Positions 35,968-46,200 of a DNA stretch of 64,000 nucleotides are shown in pieces (the stretch's first letter is position 1; every line of letters begins with the position of its first letter). The notes beneath the pieces were generated by a model, which searched no databases, was not told the DNA's origin, and saw nothing but the letters and a program-made list of their open reading frames with translations. A program made the position numbers and the translations under genes. The DNA lies in assembly GCF_031583575.1 (NCBI RefSeq), contig NZ_CP134146.1:2418001-2482000 (forward strand), written 5' to 3'. This stretch comes from Thalassotalea nanhaiensis. GTDB taxonomy: Bacteria > Pseudomonadota > Gammaproteobacteria > Enterobacterales > Alteromonadaceae.

Positions 35968-36060
35968 GTTTTATATCCTTGAATCTATTATTTTATTTAG
36001 ATTAATTTATAAGTATTAATTTTATTATTTGTTATTTTAGTGATGGAGTATTTAGGAGTC

Positions 36061-36243
36061 TTATTGCCATTCAACTTCATCCCACTTTGCTTTTTCACTG
36101 TCCCAAACCAACTTAGTTTCAGCTGGAGGTGGAGGTGGTTCTATTGTCTTGCTATCCGAACCGCCACCGCCGCCACAGGCGGTAAGCATAACTGCAGCGA
36201 TAATTGCTGTAGCTAAACTTTTGAATTTCACATTAGTAGTCAT
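36061..36243 (-). CDS. Small lipoprotein (60 residues)
   Basis: A short protein with a lipoprotein signal (AIIAAVMLTAC), acylated Cys23, a five-glycine linker, a proline stretch and a tryptophan-containing C-terminal tail (KLVWDSEKAKWDEVEW). GGGAAA precedes the ATG. Such tiny lipoproteins are often missed. It lies just upstream of the heptad-repeat gene on the same strand, suggesting a joint role at the outer membrane. Function unknown. Confidence 0.75.
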   Translation of the reverse strand: MTTNVKFKSLATAIIAAVMLTACGGGGGSDSKTIEPPPPPAETKLVWDSEKAKWDEVEWQ

Positions 36244-36644
36244 AATTGTTTCCCGTTAATGTACGTATGTATTCCTTGAAAGACATTGAAGTAAAAAGAA
36301 TATGATTCTGTTTTATTAACAAATGCCTTTAATCAAAGCTCGAAACTATGAATATCTAACCTCAGAAACAATTACAATCGAGTAAACTTCAAAAAACGAA
36401 CCTACAGTCAGAATATAAATCCATTTCATTCACATTAATCATCAAATCCCTTAATATACAACCACTTACATACGGAAAAAGAATGATTCCAAGTTCAGTT
36501 AACTGCAGGTTTTTATTAATTAATACGAATAAAAAAACATAAATTCAGTCAATAATTGACCTAACAACAGCTCATAATACTGCTGGTTTTCTTTAAAGAA
36601 CTAGAGATTGGAGATGGGGAATTTATGAATTTGGACAATAAGAA
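36244..36644. other. Intergenic region upstream of small lipoprotein gene
   Basis: AT-rich sequence with no gene seen. It should contain the promoter for the small lipoprotein and heptad-repeat genes. Confidence 0.4.
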
Positions 36645-36674
36645 AGGGCTTGTACTGTTTCCAGTGCAAGCCCT
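36645..36674 (-). terminator. Terminator of LRR lipoprotein gene
   Basis: A 12-bp stem with one wobble pair (36645-36656 with 36663-36674) and a 6-base loop, T-rich on the minus-strand exit. Confidence 0.75.
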
Positions 36675-36698
36675 GCTACTTATTACGAATTTTAAAAG

Positions 36699-39600
36699 TT
36701 ATCCGTTACAGTGGGTACCACAGTTTCCTACATATTCTTCTCGGGGTATGTAGGTTCTCGCCGCTTCACTGATATCTAAAGTGAAGTCATATTTAGTCGG
36801 GTCGACTTCTAATATCTCCGGAGCTATATACCGTGGACGACATGTGGCAATGGTAGTTTCAGCTAACCCAGAACATTCTGGGAATCCTCCATGTTCACTG
36901 TCTTGAGTCCAGATAACAGGTTGCGTAAAGCGCTTACTGGTCATAGTACATTCATAGTCACCGTTTTCTTGTAATGCACAGGAATTCAGGTCTGAATAAC
37001 CTTCCTCATTTATATTAACTTCTCGGTGATGACTGTTGAGCAAAGTCATAATGTGACGTTTGCTAAAATCATTAACAAATGGCTGACCTGGTTGGTACGC
37101 AGCAGCAGACTCTTTATGTAAGTCAAAAGCGACAGAAAACTCCTCCACGTAAGTGCTGGTACAAAACATTTGTGTTGCATCATCTACTTTAACGTGATTA
37201 TCAGGGTCTGCTAGATAATCGTCTAACTCGGCATTATTAACAGCAAAACAGCCAAGTGCAGTACCCCTACTAGAGTTATTCCAGCAAATTGGCGCATGCA
37301 TAGTGAGGCCATAGTACAAACAAGATACACGTTCATTAAATGCATCTTTCATACTACCATTTAAGAATTCATAGGCGCCGCCTTCTTGCACTGCTTTCGC
37401 ATCAAAAATATCTAATAAGGCTGTAACCCCAAATGGCTTATGCGTTGCAATTAAAATTTCAACACAATCGCCGAAATATGTATGAGTGATAATTTCAATA
37501 ATATTACCCTCACTATCTTTAATGATAGTGTCCACATCTGCGAGTTCTTTTAAACTTGCATCATCTTCACAGGTTATTTGATTATCGCGCAGGTCTAAAA
37601 ATTCAGGTAACTTTATCCAGGCTAAAATGACGCTAATATCGGTTAATAAGTTAGTATCTAAAAGCAACTTATCAGTAATATTAACATTAGCTAACGCGCT
37701 AATATCAGCAATACTGTTATTGGTTAAATTTAATGTAGTTAAGGCTTCTAACTCAGCAAGAGCACTAATGTCATCAATTTGGTTATTGTTCAATGAAATC
37801 GTCGTTAACTTAGTTAAATTTTCCAGCACATTAATGTCATTTATTGCATTGTTATTTGCTGTTAATTGCGTTAATTCAGTAAAGCTGGTCAACGGTTCAA
37901 GGGAGATAATTTTGTTGTGATCTAAATTCAGTGTCGTCAGTGTATTAAACCCGGCGATAGGAATTAAATCAACAATTTCATTATGATGAATTGCCAATTC
38001 AGTTAGCATCGCGCTTGTTGAAAACTCTGGTAGTACACTAATTTGATTGTTATTTACGGTTAAAACAGTTAACTCGTTTAAACCGGCCAGGCTTGGCAAA
38101 GCTGATAAGTTATTATTGTCTAAATTTAACTGAGTTATACCGGTAAATGATTCAATACCAGCAACCGTAGTTAAATCATTATTTGACAACGTCAGTTCAG
38201 TTAATTGGTTAAAGTTTGCCAGTTTTGCAATATTAGTAAGTAAATTACCCGATAAATCTAATACTTCAACATTAGTTAAATTCTCTAGCACATCTATATT
38301 AGTTAAAGCATTTCTTGCTAATTTTAACGTTTTTAACTGAGTAAAATTACCAATTACCGAAAAGTCTGTAACTTTAGTGTTTGATAAATCAAGATACTCT
38401 AATTCGACCATTTGTGACCAAGCTGATATATCTGAAACATCAGTGTTCGGTAACGCAAGAGTTTTAAGACCGGTGAAATACTGTAGATGTTCAAAATCGC
38501 CTGTTGGATCCCAGGTAGTACAGTCCAACATCTCGATTTGGTCAACCAGTTTTTTCTCGAAAAAGTCCTTTGCTGCACCGCTAAAGGAACCGCCAGGAGC
38601 GACTATACCAAACTGGCCGCTTTCATTTTTCATTATACATGACAATAATCCGCCATTTTTACCATCAGGTCCCCAATATAAATCAGCAAGCACAGGACTT
38701 GAACGTTCACTGTCATAGGGAGCAAAATCTTTTGGCAATGAGTCAGGTAAATTATAAACGCCATCGCCGTCGATATCGTCATCTACATTATCAAGCTTGC
38801 CATCAAAGTCGGTATCACGGACCTTAACGTAGTTACCATCTTCACCAATTTTAATACCGATTTCAGTGAAGCGTTCTATTCCTATTTCGTTTATTATTGC
38901 AGTTTTCAACGCTGCTACATTAGATAAAAGAAGTGAATTAGATAAGTACTCAAATGTAGTAGTCACGTCCTCAGGCAACGAAACCAATGCTTCTTCGCCT
39001 TCTAGTTTAATTAAGGTATGAATTATTGCTGCTAGCGTTAGTGCATCATAATGACGGCCGCCGTCAGCTGCTGCTACATCACCATTAAATATCGGCAGTA
39101 ATGCGTAAATATCGGCTAAACTTGGTTCAACGCCAGCGCTCAGTTGCGATTTAGCCAGCTCGCTCGCAAGCACAAACTGCGCAGTGGTCATGGCATTAAT
39201 GTTAAGGCCAAACTCTTCAAAACTTTCTAGGGCTTCATTAGCACCATGACGGCTTTGTAAAACCTTAATGTTTGGTAACAAAGAAACATACTCAACATTT
39301 TGCTGGCCAACATGTACCACTAAACCTGTACTTGAGGTAATACTTTCGCGGCCGGAGACTACAAGTTTGACCATCTTATCAACATTTTTTTCGTCAACGA
39401 TTAGATCAAAGTCATAAATACCATCGGAATAACTTCTTTTATCATCAATGGTGATAATTTGATCGCCTACATAAGCGGTGATGATTGGCTGAATAATATA
39501 TTTTACCTGGCCATAAAGCTTAACTTCTTCAACAATTGGCTTATTGGAAATATTAACGCTGTCTTGCTCAGTATTACCTTCATCGTCGGTAACAGTTACA

Positions 39601-39941
39601 CTAATTTTATACTCAAGATTTTCATCACCATAGGTAACGTCTGGCATGGTAAAACTTACTTGTTCAGTGCTCGCTCCCACTAACGTGATTGCTGGTTGAT
39701 TTGGATTAATTATTGTCCATTCGTAGCTAACAATTACACCATTTTTATCAAATGCATCGGCATTTAATACTACTTCTTCGCGTTCAAAAACTGATAACGC
39801 TTTCGTTTCTATTGAAACAGTTGGAGCATACTTTTCTACGCTTAAGTCGGCGCTATTATCGTCGCCACAACCGCTCAGCAATACTGATGCAATTAGCAGG
39901 TTGGCACTTGAACTCTTAAACATATTTTTATAATTGGCCAT
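36699..39941 (-). CDS. Leucine-rich-repeat (internalin-like) lipoprotein
   Basis: About 1080 residues. The lipobox IASVLLSGC puts the acylated Cys at residue 25 from the start at 39941. An Ig/PKD-like domain (about 40-135) follows, then a calcium-binding segment DTDFDGKLDNVDDDIDGDG, and about 13 repeats of exactly 22 residues (LTxLxLxxNxIxDI). The C-terminal 250 residues are Cys-containing and unrecognised. It is 90 bp downstream of the TonB receptor gene and shares its direction. Surface attachment and binding of a protein or polysaccharide are likely (inference). Confidence 0.85.
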   Translation of the reverse strand: MANYKNMFKSSSANLLIASVLLSGCGDDNSADLSVEKYAPTVSIETKALSVFEREEVVLNADAFDKNGVIVSYEWTIINPNQPAITLVGASTEQVSFTMPDVTYGDENLEYKISVTVTDDEGNTEQDSVNISNKPIVEEVKLYGQVKYIIQPIITAYVGDQIITIDDKRSYSDGIYDFDLIVDEKNVDKMVKLVVSGRESITSSTGLVVHVGQQNVEYVSLLPNIKVLQSRHGANEALESFEEFGLNINAMTTAQFVLASELAKSQLSAGVEPSLADIYALLPIFNGDVAAADGGRHYDALTLAAIIHTLIKLEGEEALVSLPEDVTTTFEYLSNSLLLSNVAALKTAIINEIGIERFTEIGIKIGEDGNYVKVRDTDFDGKLDNVDDDIDGDGVYNLPDSLPKDFAPYDSERSSPVLADLYWGPDGKNGGLLSCIMKNESGQFGIVAPGGSFSGAAKDFFEKKLVDQIEMLDCTTWDPTGDFEHLQYFTGLKTLALPNTDVSDISAWSQMVELEYLDLSNTKVTDFSVIGNFTQLKTLKLARNALTNIDVLENLTNVEVLDLSGNLLTNIAKLANFNQLTELTLSNNDLTTVAGIESFTGITQLNLDNNNLSALPSLAGLNELTVLTVNNNQISVLPEFSTSAMLTELAIHHNEIVDLIPIAGFNTLTTLNLDHNKIISLEPLTSFTELTQLTANNNAINDINVLENLTKLTTISLNNNQIDDISALAELEALTTLNLTNNSIADISALANVNITDKLLLDTNLLTDISVILAWIKLPEFLDLRDNQITCEDDASLKELADVDTIIKDSEGNIIEIITHTYFGDCVEILIATHKPFGVTALLDIFDAKAVQEGGAYEFLNGSMKDAFNERVSCLYYGLTMHAPICWNNSSRGTALGCFAVNNAELDDYLADPDNHVKVDDATQMFCTSTYVEEFSVAFDLHKESAAAYQPGQPFVNDFSKRHIMTLLNSHHREVNINEEGYSDLNSCALQENGDYECTMTSKRFTQPVIWTQDSEHGGFPECSGLAETTIATCRPRYIAPEILEVDPTKYDFTLDISEAARTYIPREEYVGNCGTHCNG

Positions 39942-40031
39942 AAGGCTTCTCACTATTAATTTATTCACAGTAACTTAGTTTGAGCAGGCAAACATTTTGC
40001 CTGCTCTCTATCTGGGCTTACTCTATGATTA

Positions 40032-43000
40032 TTAGAATCTATAACTCAACTCAGCAGATACCGTACGTCCTACTGCAGCACCACCATAGGCACCGCTATT
40101 AAAGTATGGCCAGCTGTATGCTGTTTGGTCTTTTGGTGGGCGCGGGTTAAATAAGTTAACGATTTGGGCAGAAACAAATAAATCGTTATATACAGCCCAG
40201 CCACCAGTTAAGTTAAAGGTGTAGTAAGGGTCTACTCGTTGTACTTTTTGATAGTAGTAACTGTTTTCATCACCAAATTCCTGAGGTGGATTCATAATTG
40301 GCGTAGAGCCAATGCGACGGCCACTTAATGTGAGTGAATAATCAGCTTGCATCCAAGTTAATGAGCCATTTATTACAGAACGAGCAGTTGAGTTCCACCA
40401 TTTATCGCGAGTATGAACTTCTTCGCCATCTTCTGTCGCTTGATAGCTAGAATCCAGGGTATGAGTCCAGGCCAAGTCAAGTCTAAAATCACCATAACTG
40501 GTTTCTAATTTATAGTTAACTTTAGCGTCTATGCCTTCAACCATTTGCTTGGCAGCATTTTCATGCGAAGTAAATACTGAGCTAATTTCTCGACCGAACG
40601 GTCCAACATCTGACCAATCTTCAACGTCGTCGGTAATTTTGTCATCATTGTTTTGACAAAATGCAGAGCCAGGTTCGATATCCGGACGATCATTTTGATC
40701 GGCAAAATCAGGATATAACTCTTCATCACTACGGTCTTGACAGTAAAATTCATTAACCAGCACGCCTTGCAGACTTTCACTAACAACAAGTTGCTCTATT
40801 TCAATTTTGTACCAGTCTAAAGTGATGTTTAAGTCTTCAGTTGCTTCCCAAACGATACCTAAACCGTAACTAGTACCTTCCTCTTCTTTTAAGGTTTTAG
40901 AACCAGCAGTGTTACCACGAATTGATTGACCAGCACATTGTGCGTTATCTAAATCAAACTTGTCATTAACTGGGTCTAAATCAGTGAACTCACCGTCTTC
41001 ATCTTTTAAACCTTCATAATAAGCAATTTCACAACCGACAATATCAACACCAGTAGTGTAGTAACCACCGTCTTCAGCGAAAACGCGATGCATGTCTGGC
41101 GCTTTAAAGCTTGTACTCCATGTACCACGTAGCAATACCTCATCTATTGGTGTATAGCTAATACCTACTTGCGGAGTAAAACGACCACCAATATCAGTAG
41201 TGCCATCTTCGTATTCATCATAACGGCCAGCTAAAGAGGCTAATATTTGTTCGGTAACTGGTATTTGTAATTCAAGACCTACGGCGTAACGAGAACGATC
41301 ACCACCACCAATACTACCGGTTAAGTTATACCAACCTTCACGGTAGCCATTTTCGTCTTCTTTGGCTAATGTACGATCATCTAACATCATGTCATAGCCT
41401 TGCTCGTTCCATTCAAGCACGGCAGCAAACATCGCATCACCATGGTCCATTTCCCAGGCAACACCTGAAACTACTGCAGTAATGGCATTTGAATATGACT
41501 CAGATGCTTGCCACTGAGTGCCGGCTAAATCCGCTCTAACTTGTTCAGACAAAGGATCGTACAAACCGATAGTATTTACGCCGTCGTAACCTCGAAACAC
41601 GGCATCACCAAAACTGATGTCATGTTGTGTTCCTAAGAAATACTTTTTAACTTGCTCTTCTTTTAACTGCGTTGAATAACTGTCACTTTGATTGTCACTA
41701 CGGCTAAATGTTACTTCCCAATCATATTCATCAAATACTACGCCTTTAAGGCCAACATTTACCATTAATGAACTGTCTTCAACATTACCGTCTTTAAAAC
41801 CGATTTCATCTTCAGAAAAGAAACGCTGATGAGTCACCCATTTCCAGTCTTCAACACCTGTACCGGCAAAACCATCATTTTCTAATGGTAAAAGGTTACT
41901 GTCATTTTCACCTGTACCGTCTTCACTAACGTTGATCATCATTTCTTCATTAAAGTAATGAAAACCGCTGCGATATTCAGCTTCCTGATATGAATAAAGT
42001 ACATCAGCAAAAACAGAAACATCATCTGTTAAGTCGTAAATACCACTTAAGTAAGCCGATACGGTTTCACGATCATTTCGAATTGTTCGAGTACCGGTGT
42101 TATCGGTGCCACAATAATCTCCCCAGTTGTACTCATTCTCTTCACCTTCGTTATCAATGCGATCTGTAGGAATATAACCGGTACCAGAATTTTGACAGGC
42201 GCTGTTTGCTGGTGATATATAACGTGGTGGTCGAAGAAACTCATCTTCATCATCAAAGTACTCTTCATCGTTACGATAAAAGCCTTCATAACGAGCTAAT
42301 TCGTCAACAACCACTATTCCGCGATCTAAATAAGTATGACCTGCTGGACCATCTTCTACACTGTCCATCCAGTCTCGATCTGCAGCTAAAATTTTCTTTT
42401 GAACTTGATATTCAAGTGCTCCAGTTAAGCTGTAGTTGTTATCACTAATACCTGAAACAATTTGAAAACGCCCTTCTTCACCACCGCCTTCAGTGGTAAC
42501 ACCACCTTTAATAGCAACGGTAGTATCTTCAACGTCTTTTTTGGTGATAATATTCATTACCCCTGCAACTGCATCTGAGCCGTAAATAGCTGAGGCACCT
42601 GCATTTAATACTTCAATACGAGCAATTGCTACTGCAGGAATAGCTGATAAGTTAACAAAATTACCTTGGCCATTATATGGGCTTGGGTAATCAGCCATGC
42701 GGCGACCGTTCACTAAAATAAGTACTTGGTTATTACCTAAACCACGTAAACTTACTGTTTGTGCATTTGGGGTAAAACCACCGGTTGCAGCAGACTCAGC
42801 GCCTTGTGTAGTACCGGTATTTGAGGTTAAATCTTTTAAGGCATCAAACGCAGTGGCAAAACCTTTGGCTTGTAATTCAGCTGCACTGATAACTGTTACC
42901 GGGCTTGGTCCTTCAAAATCAATTTGTTTAATACGAGAGCCTGTAACTTCAATGCGTTCAACGTCATCTTCGTCTTCTACAACTTCTTGCAGTTCAACTT

Positions 43001-43118
43001 GATCAACTGCTGTTTTTTCAATTTCTTGCTCTTGGGCAGCGTAAACATTAACACTGCCGATTAAGCCGACAAGGCATGCACTACGAATACTAGTAGTTAA
43101 TTTACTTAATTTTTTCAC
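40032..43118 (-). CDS. TonB-dependent outer-membrane receptor
   Basis: A protein of about 1028 residues: signal peptide, acidic linker, a TonB-box-like segment ERIEVTGSRIKQID, a plug domain (VTVISAAELQAKG, VSLRGLGNNQVLILVNGRRMADY, ASAIYGSDAVAGVMNIITKK) and a long beta-barrel ending in an aromatic residue (ELSYRF). GTG at 43118, with GGTTGGA upstream, is the more likely start; the frame also has TTG at 43130. It lies between two subtilisin-fold genes and an LRR lipoprotein, so it may import peptides released outside the cell (inference). No siderophore genes are adjacent. Confidence 0.9.
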   Translation of the reverse strand: MKKLSKLTTSIRSACLVGLIGSVNVYAAQEQEIEKTAVDQVELQEVVEDEDDVERIEVTGSRIKQIDFEGPSPVTVISAAELQAKGFATAFDALKDLTSNTGTTQGAESAATGGFTPNAQTVSLRGLGNNQVLILVNGRRMADYPSPYNGQGNFVNLSAIPAVAIARIEVLNAGASAIYGSDAVAGVMNIITKKDVEDTTVAIKGGVTTEGGGEEGRFQIVSGISDNNYSLTGALEYQVQKKILAADRDWMDSVEDGPAGHTYLDRGIVVVDELARYEGFYRNDEEYFDDEDEFLRPPRYISPANSACQNSGTGYIPTDRIDNEGEENEYNWGDYCGTDNTGTRTIRNDRETVSAYLSGIYDLTDDVSVFADVLYSYQEAEYRSGFHYFNEEMMINVSEDGTGENDSNLLPLENDGFAGTGVEDWKWVTHQRFFSEDEIGFKDGNVEDSSLMVNVGLKGVVFDEYDWEVTFSRSDNQSDSYSTQLKEEQVKKYFLGTQHDISFGDAVFRGYDGVNTIGLYDPLSEQVRADLAGTQWQASESYSNAITAVVSGVAWEMDHGDAMFAAVLEWNEQGYDMMLDDRTLAKEDENGYREGWYNLTGSIGGGDRSRYAVGLELQIPVTEQILASLAGRYDEYEDGTTDIGGRFTPQVGISYTPIDEVLLRGTWSTSFKAPDMHRVFAEDGGYYTTGVDIVGCEIAYYEGLKDEDGEFTDLDPVNDKFDLDNAQCAGQSIRGNTAGSKTLKEEEGTSYGLGIVWEATEDLNITLDWYKIEIEQLVVSESLQGVLVNEFYCQDRSDEELYPDFADQNDRPDIEPGSAFCQNNDDKITDDVEDWSDVGPFGREISSVFTSHENAAKQMVEGIDAKVNYKLETSYGDFRLDLAWTHTLDSSYQATEDGEEVHTRDKWWNSTARSVINGSLTWMQADYSLTLSGRRIGSTPIMNPPQEFGDENSYYYQKVQRVDPYYTFNLTGGWAVYNDLFVSAQIVNLFNPRPPKDQTAYSWPYFNSGAYGGAAVGRTVSAELSYRF

Positions 43119-43208
43119 GATAGTTTCCAACCTGAATAATATTTTTATCTTTGTTTCGACGCTTGCCGCCAGAGTTATCTGACGACAGCATCCTTTATTT
43201 TTTAGTAT

Positions 43209-46200
43209 TTATTTTGTTTTTCTAAGCTTCGATTGTCGTAGCATTGTTCGACGCGTAAACAGCGCCGTTAATGCCATTAACATAAATGCTGCATTGGTAG
43301 TGCCACCAAAATCGGTCGCCTCAACATTTACGCTCGCTTCAACTGGCATAGACTGTTTATCGCCATTGTGACCAGTAAGCTCGAAGATGATGATCCCTTC
43401 CTTTTTAGCACCTGGGGTAACAAAGCTGATTTCATTTCCAGACTGCGTAAATTCAACGCTAGGGCCTGATACTTGCGCCCATTGGTATGAAATTAAAGGG
43501 TTGTCAATTACCGCATCAACTAAACTGGCGCTGATCACTACGGTATCGCCTTTGCTCGGGTTACGTTCAGATACAGACGTGGTAAACACCGGGCGACCTA
43601 CAACTTCAATCGCTTCATCAGCGTATGAATAACTCGGATGCTCTTGCTCATTAATAATTGAAGTAACTACCGGGGCAACATCAGTGTGGCCTTCAACATG
43701 GTCATAATTAATGACTAATGCTACTGCCTCGGCATTACCGCCAGCAGTCATAACATGTTCAAAGGTGATTTCGCTGCCGTTAATGCTATAGTCAACAACT
43801 TCACCGGCTGATTTAAGTGCTATACCCTTTTGTACATTTTCATGAGTAAATTGCACCAGTTCTGTACCTGCAGTTAAGTCCACAGTCATGTTGTAAGTGA
43901 TGTCTTTTTCGGTGTTATTGGCAGTGAACATGATTTCAAACGCAGCTTCTGAGCTTGCTTCATTGTTTGATAACAGGTTTAGTTGAACATCATCCAGACC
44001 GCGTTGAATATTGACATTAACCGTACCAATGTTCTGACTTAGGTGATCATCAGTACCTAAGTGGAATTGACCATAGTAACGCTCGCCCTTAGTCATCGCT
44101 TTATTCCAAGTTAAATCAAGGCTTACCTCTACATCTGGAGCTACATTTCTTGGCCCGCGTACTTTTAACGACTCATCGTCTTCGTCAGCATTGCGCACGA
44201 CTGAGATAGAGAACTCAACAAAATCTGGCTCTTCTAATGTTGCAGGATCATGTAATGGATTGGCTTCACCTTCACCGATTTCAACCGCATTAAAAATGTC
44301 ACCGTAGTTATGAATAAGTAACATATAAATACCTGGCGTTGGGTTTTGTACGTCTATCTTGGCATCTGCGCCACGATATCCATCCCAAAAGGTTACAGCT
44401 CTAAGCTCACGAGTATCAACAACACTGTCAGCATCAGAATCAACCATGGCATACATGTCAATATCTGGTGAAGAAGTATCCAGTACTTCAATCACTAAGC
44501 GCGCCGCTGTTGATGGTACATAGAAAGGGTATGAATAAGTACCATCTTCTAAATCACGATAAACTTCAGATGGGAATTGATCTCTTGATATGTATACCTT
44601 GTCAGTAAACGCTTCAGTAATACTGCTTTCTGTAATGGTTAAATCATTACTACCAATAGTGACAATGTCGCTAACTTGTACCGTACCGGTATCACGATGA
44701 GCAATAATGTTCACAGCTTCAGGCGCAGTACCAGCAACAAATTCAACTGCAGCGGCAAGGCTCATATCAGCAATGTTGCTATCGCTTGATTTGAAGTGAA
44801 TACGACCATTTGACCAAAGTGCATCAAGTTCATCATTAACGGTTGCGGTAAAGTATAATTTATAGGTTTGCCCTGCTTTTACTGAAAGAGTATTAATTTC
44901 AGCCCCTGCAAGCTCTACCGTTTTAATTTCATCTTCTTCTCGTGGGGTTAGTACTAGACCTTCTACACTTTCATCGACAACATAAGTATTTAATACCATG
45001 CCTTTGTTACCGTAAGAATAAGATATATCGTAGGTAGCATCCTTTACGGCTTTAAAGGTACGAACCCAGCCACAAGCGGCTAAACAGTCGCCTTTAGATA
45101 AGCTTGCCAGATTTAAACGATGGGTTTTACCATGCCAGCCATGTGGTGCTAAAATTTTATCCCCATACTCATCGACAGGATAAGGAAGTTCCATCTCATC
45201 ACCTTTGTCACTTTCACCAGGTAATCCCTGATCATCCGGCAGTTCCTGATAGGCAGCATCACCGTATGGATCAGCAGCTAAATATTCATCACGCGTAATT
45301 GGCATAACTAAACCAGCCTTAAGCGCATAATCTACACGCATTAACCCCGAGCCTTGCATATGGAATGATGCTGGATCGAATACTTCATTGTTGTCTTGAT
45401 CAAACTCGCCATTCCATACACGAACGGTTGTTGCTGCAGTTAACATAACCGCTGATTGCGCTTCTGCTGGCGTCCAGCGTTCTTCCTCAACTTCCTTAGC
45501 ATTTTGTACACCAGCAATAATTGCGTAAATACCAGTCATATGAGGTGTAGACATTGACGTACCGCTTTTATATTCCCATTTCGAGCCACTGGTTACAGAG
45601 TTAGATTTGTAACGCATCATGTTTGGGCCTAAACCTGAGGCTATAATGGTTTGACCTGGACCGGTAATTGAAGGGATCAAATAATCTTTAGAGAAAATAT
45701 CTGGACCACGTGATGAGAAAACACTTGGAAAGTTTGCTCTGGTTGGATTTGATCGAGCTTTAGAGTCGCTAAGGGCAATTTTATGATCTTTGCCTTCGGC
45801 TAACCATTCGACAAGCTGTTTACCGTTTTTATAGTTTAAGTGCAGCGCCGGCAATACATGTTGATCGGCAATTACGCTTTCACTACCATTTTTAGTATTA
45901 ATTAAAATCATTCCAGCAGCACCAGCAAAGTGTGCTTCTACACCTTTGGTTAAACGAGCAATAGGGCCTTCTCCATTACCGCCACCACGCTTACAAACCA
46001 CAACTTTACCAGCAACTATTTCGGGCTTTAACGTTCTTGGGCCACAACCACCGGCAATCCCCCAATCATCTTCGGCATTGCTCACTTCTGCATTACTAGC
46101 CAGAACAAGATCGGTTTCAGCAAGGCCTAATGTACCCGCTTCACCAACTAAAACTCCTGATAAATCGATGTATTGCTGCCACTCTGGCTTATCTAAGTCA

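Noticed and set aside
35477-36019. Long plus-strand frame rich in Ala/Val opposite the heptad-repeat gene
   Set aside because: It is the mirror of a GC-skewed repetitive coding region; the minus-strand frame has a signal peptide and repeats.
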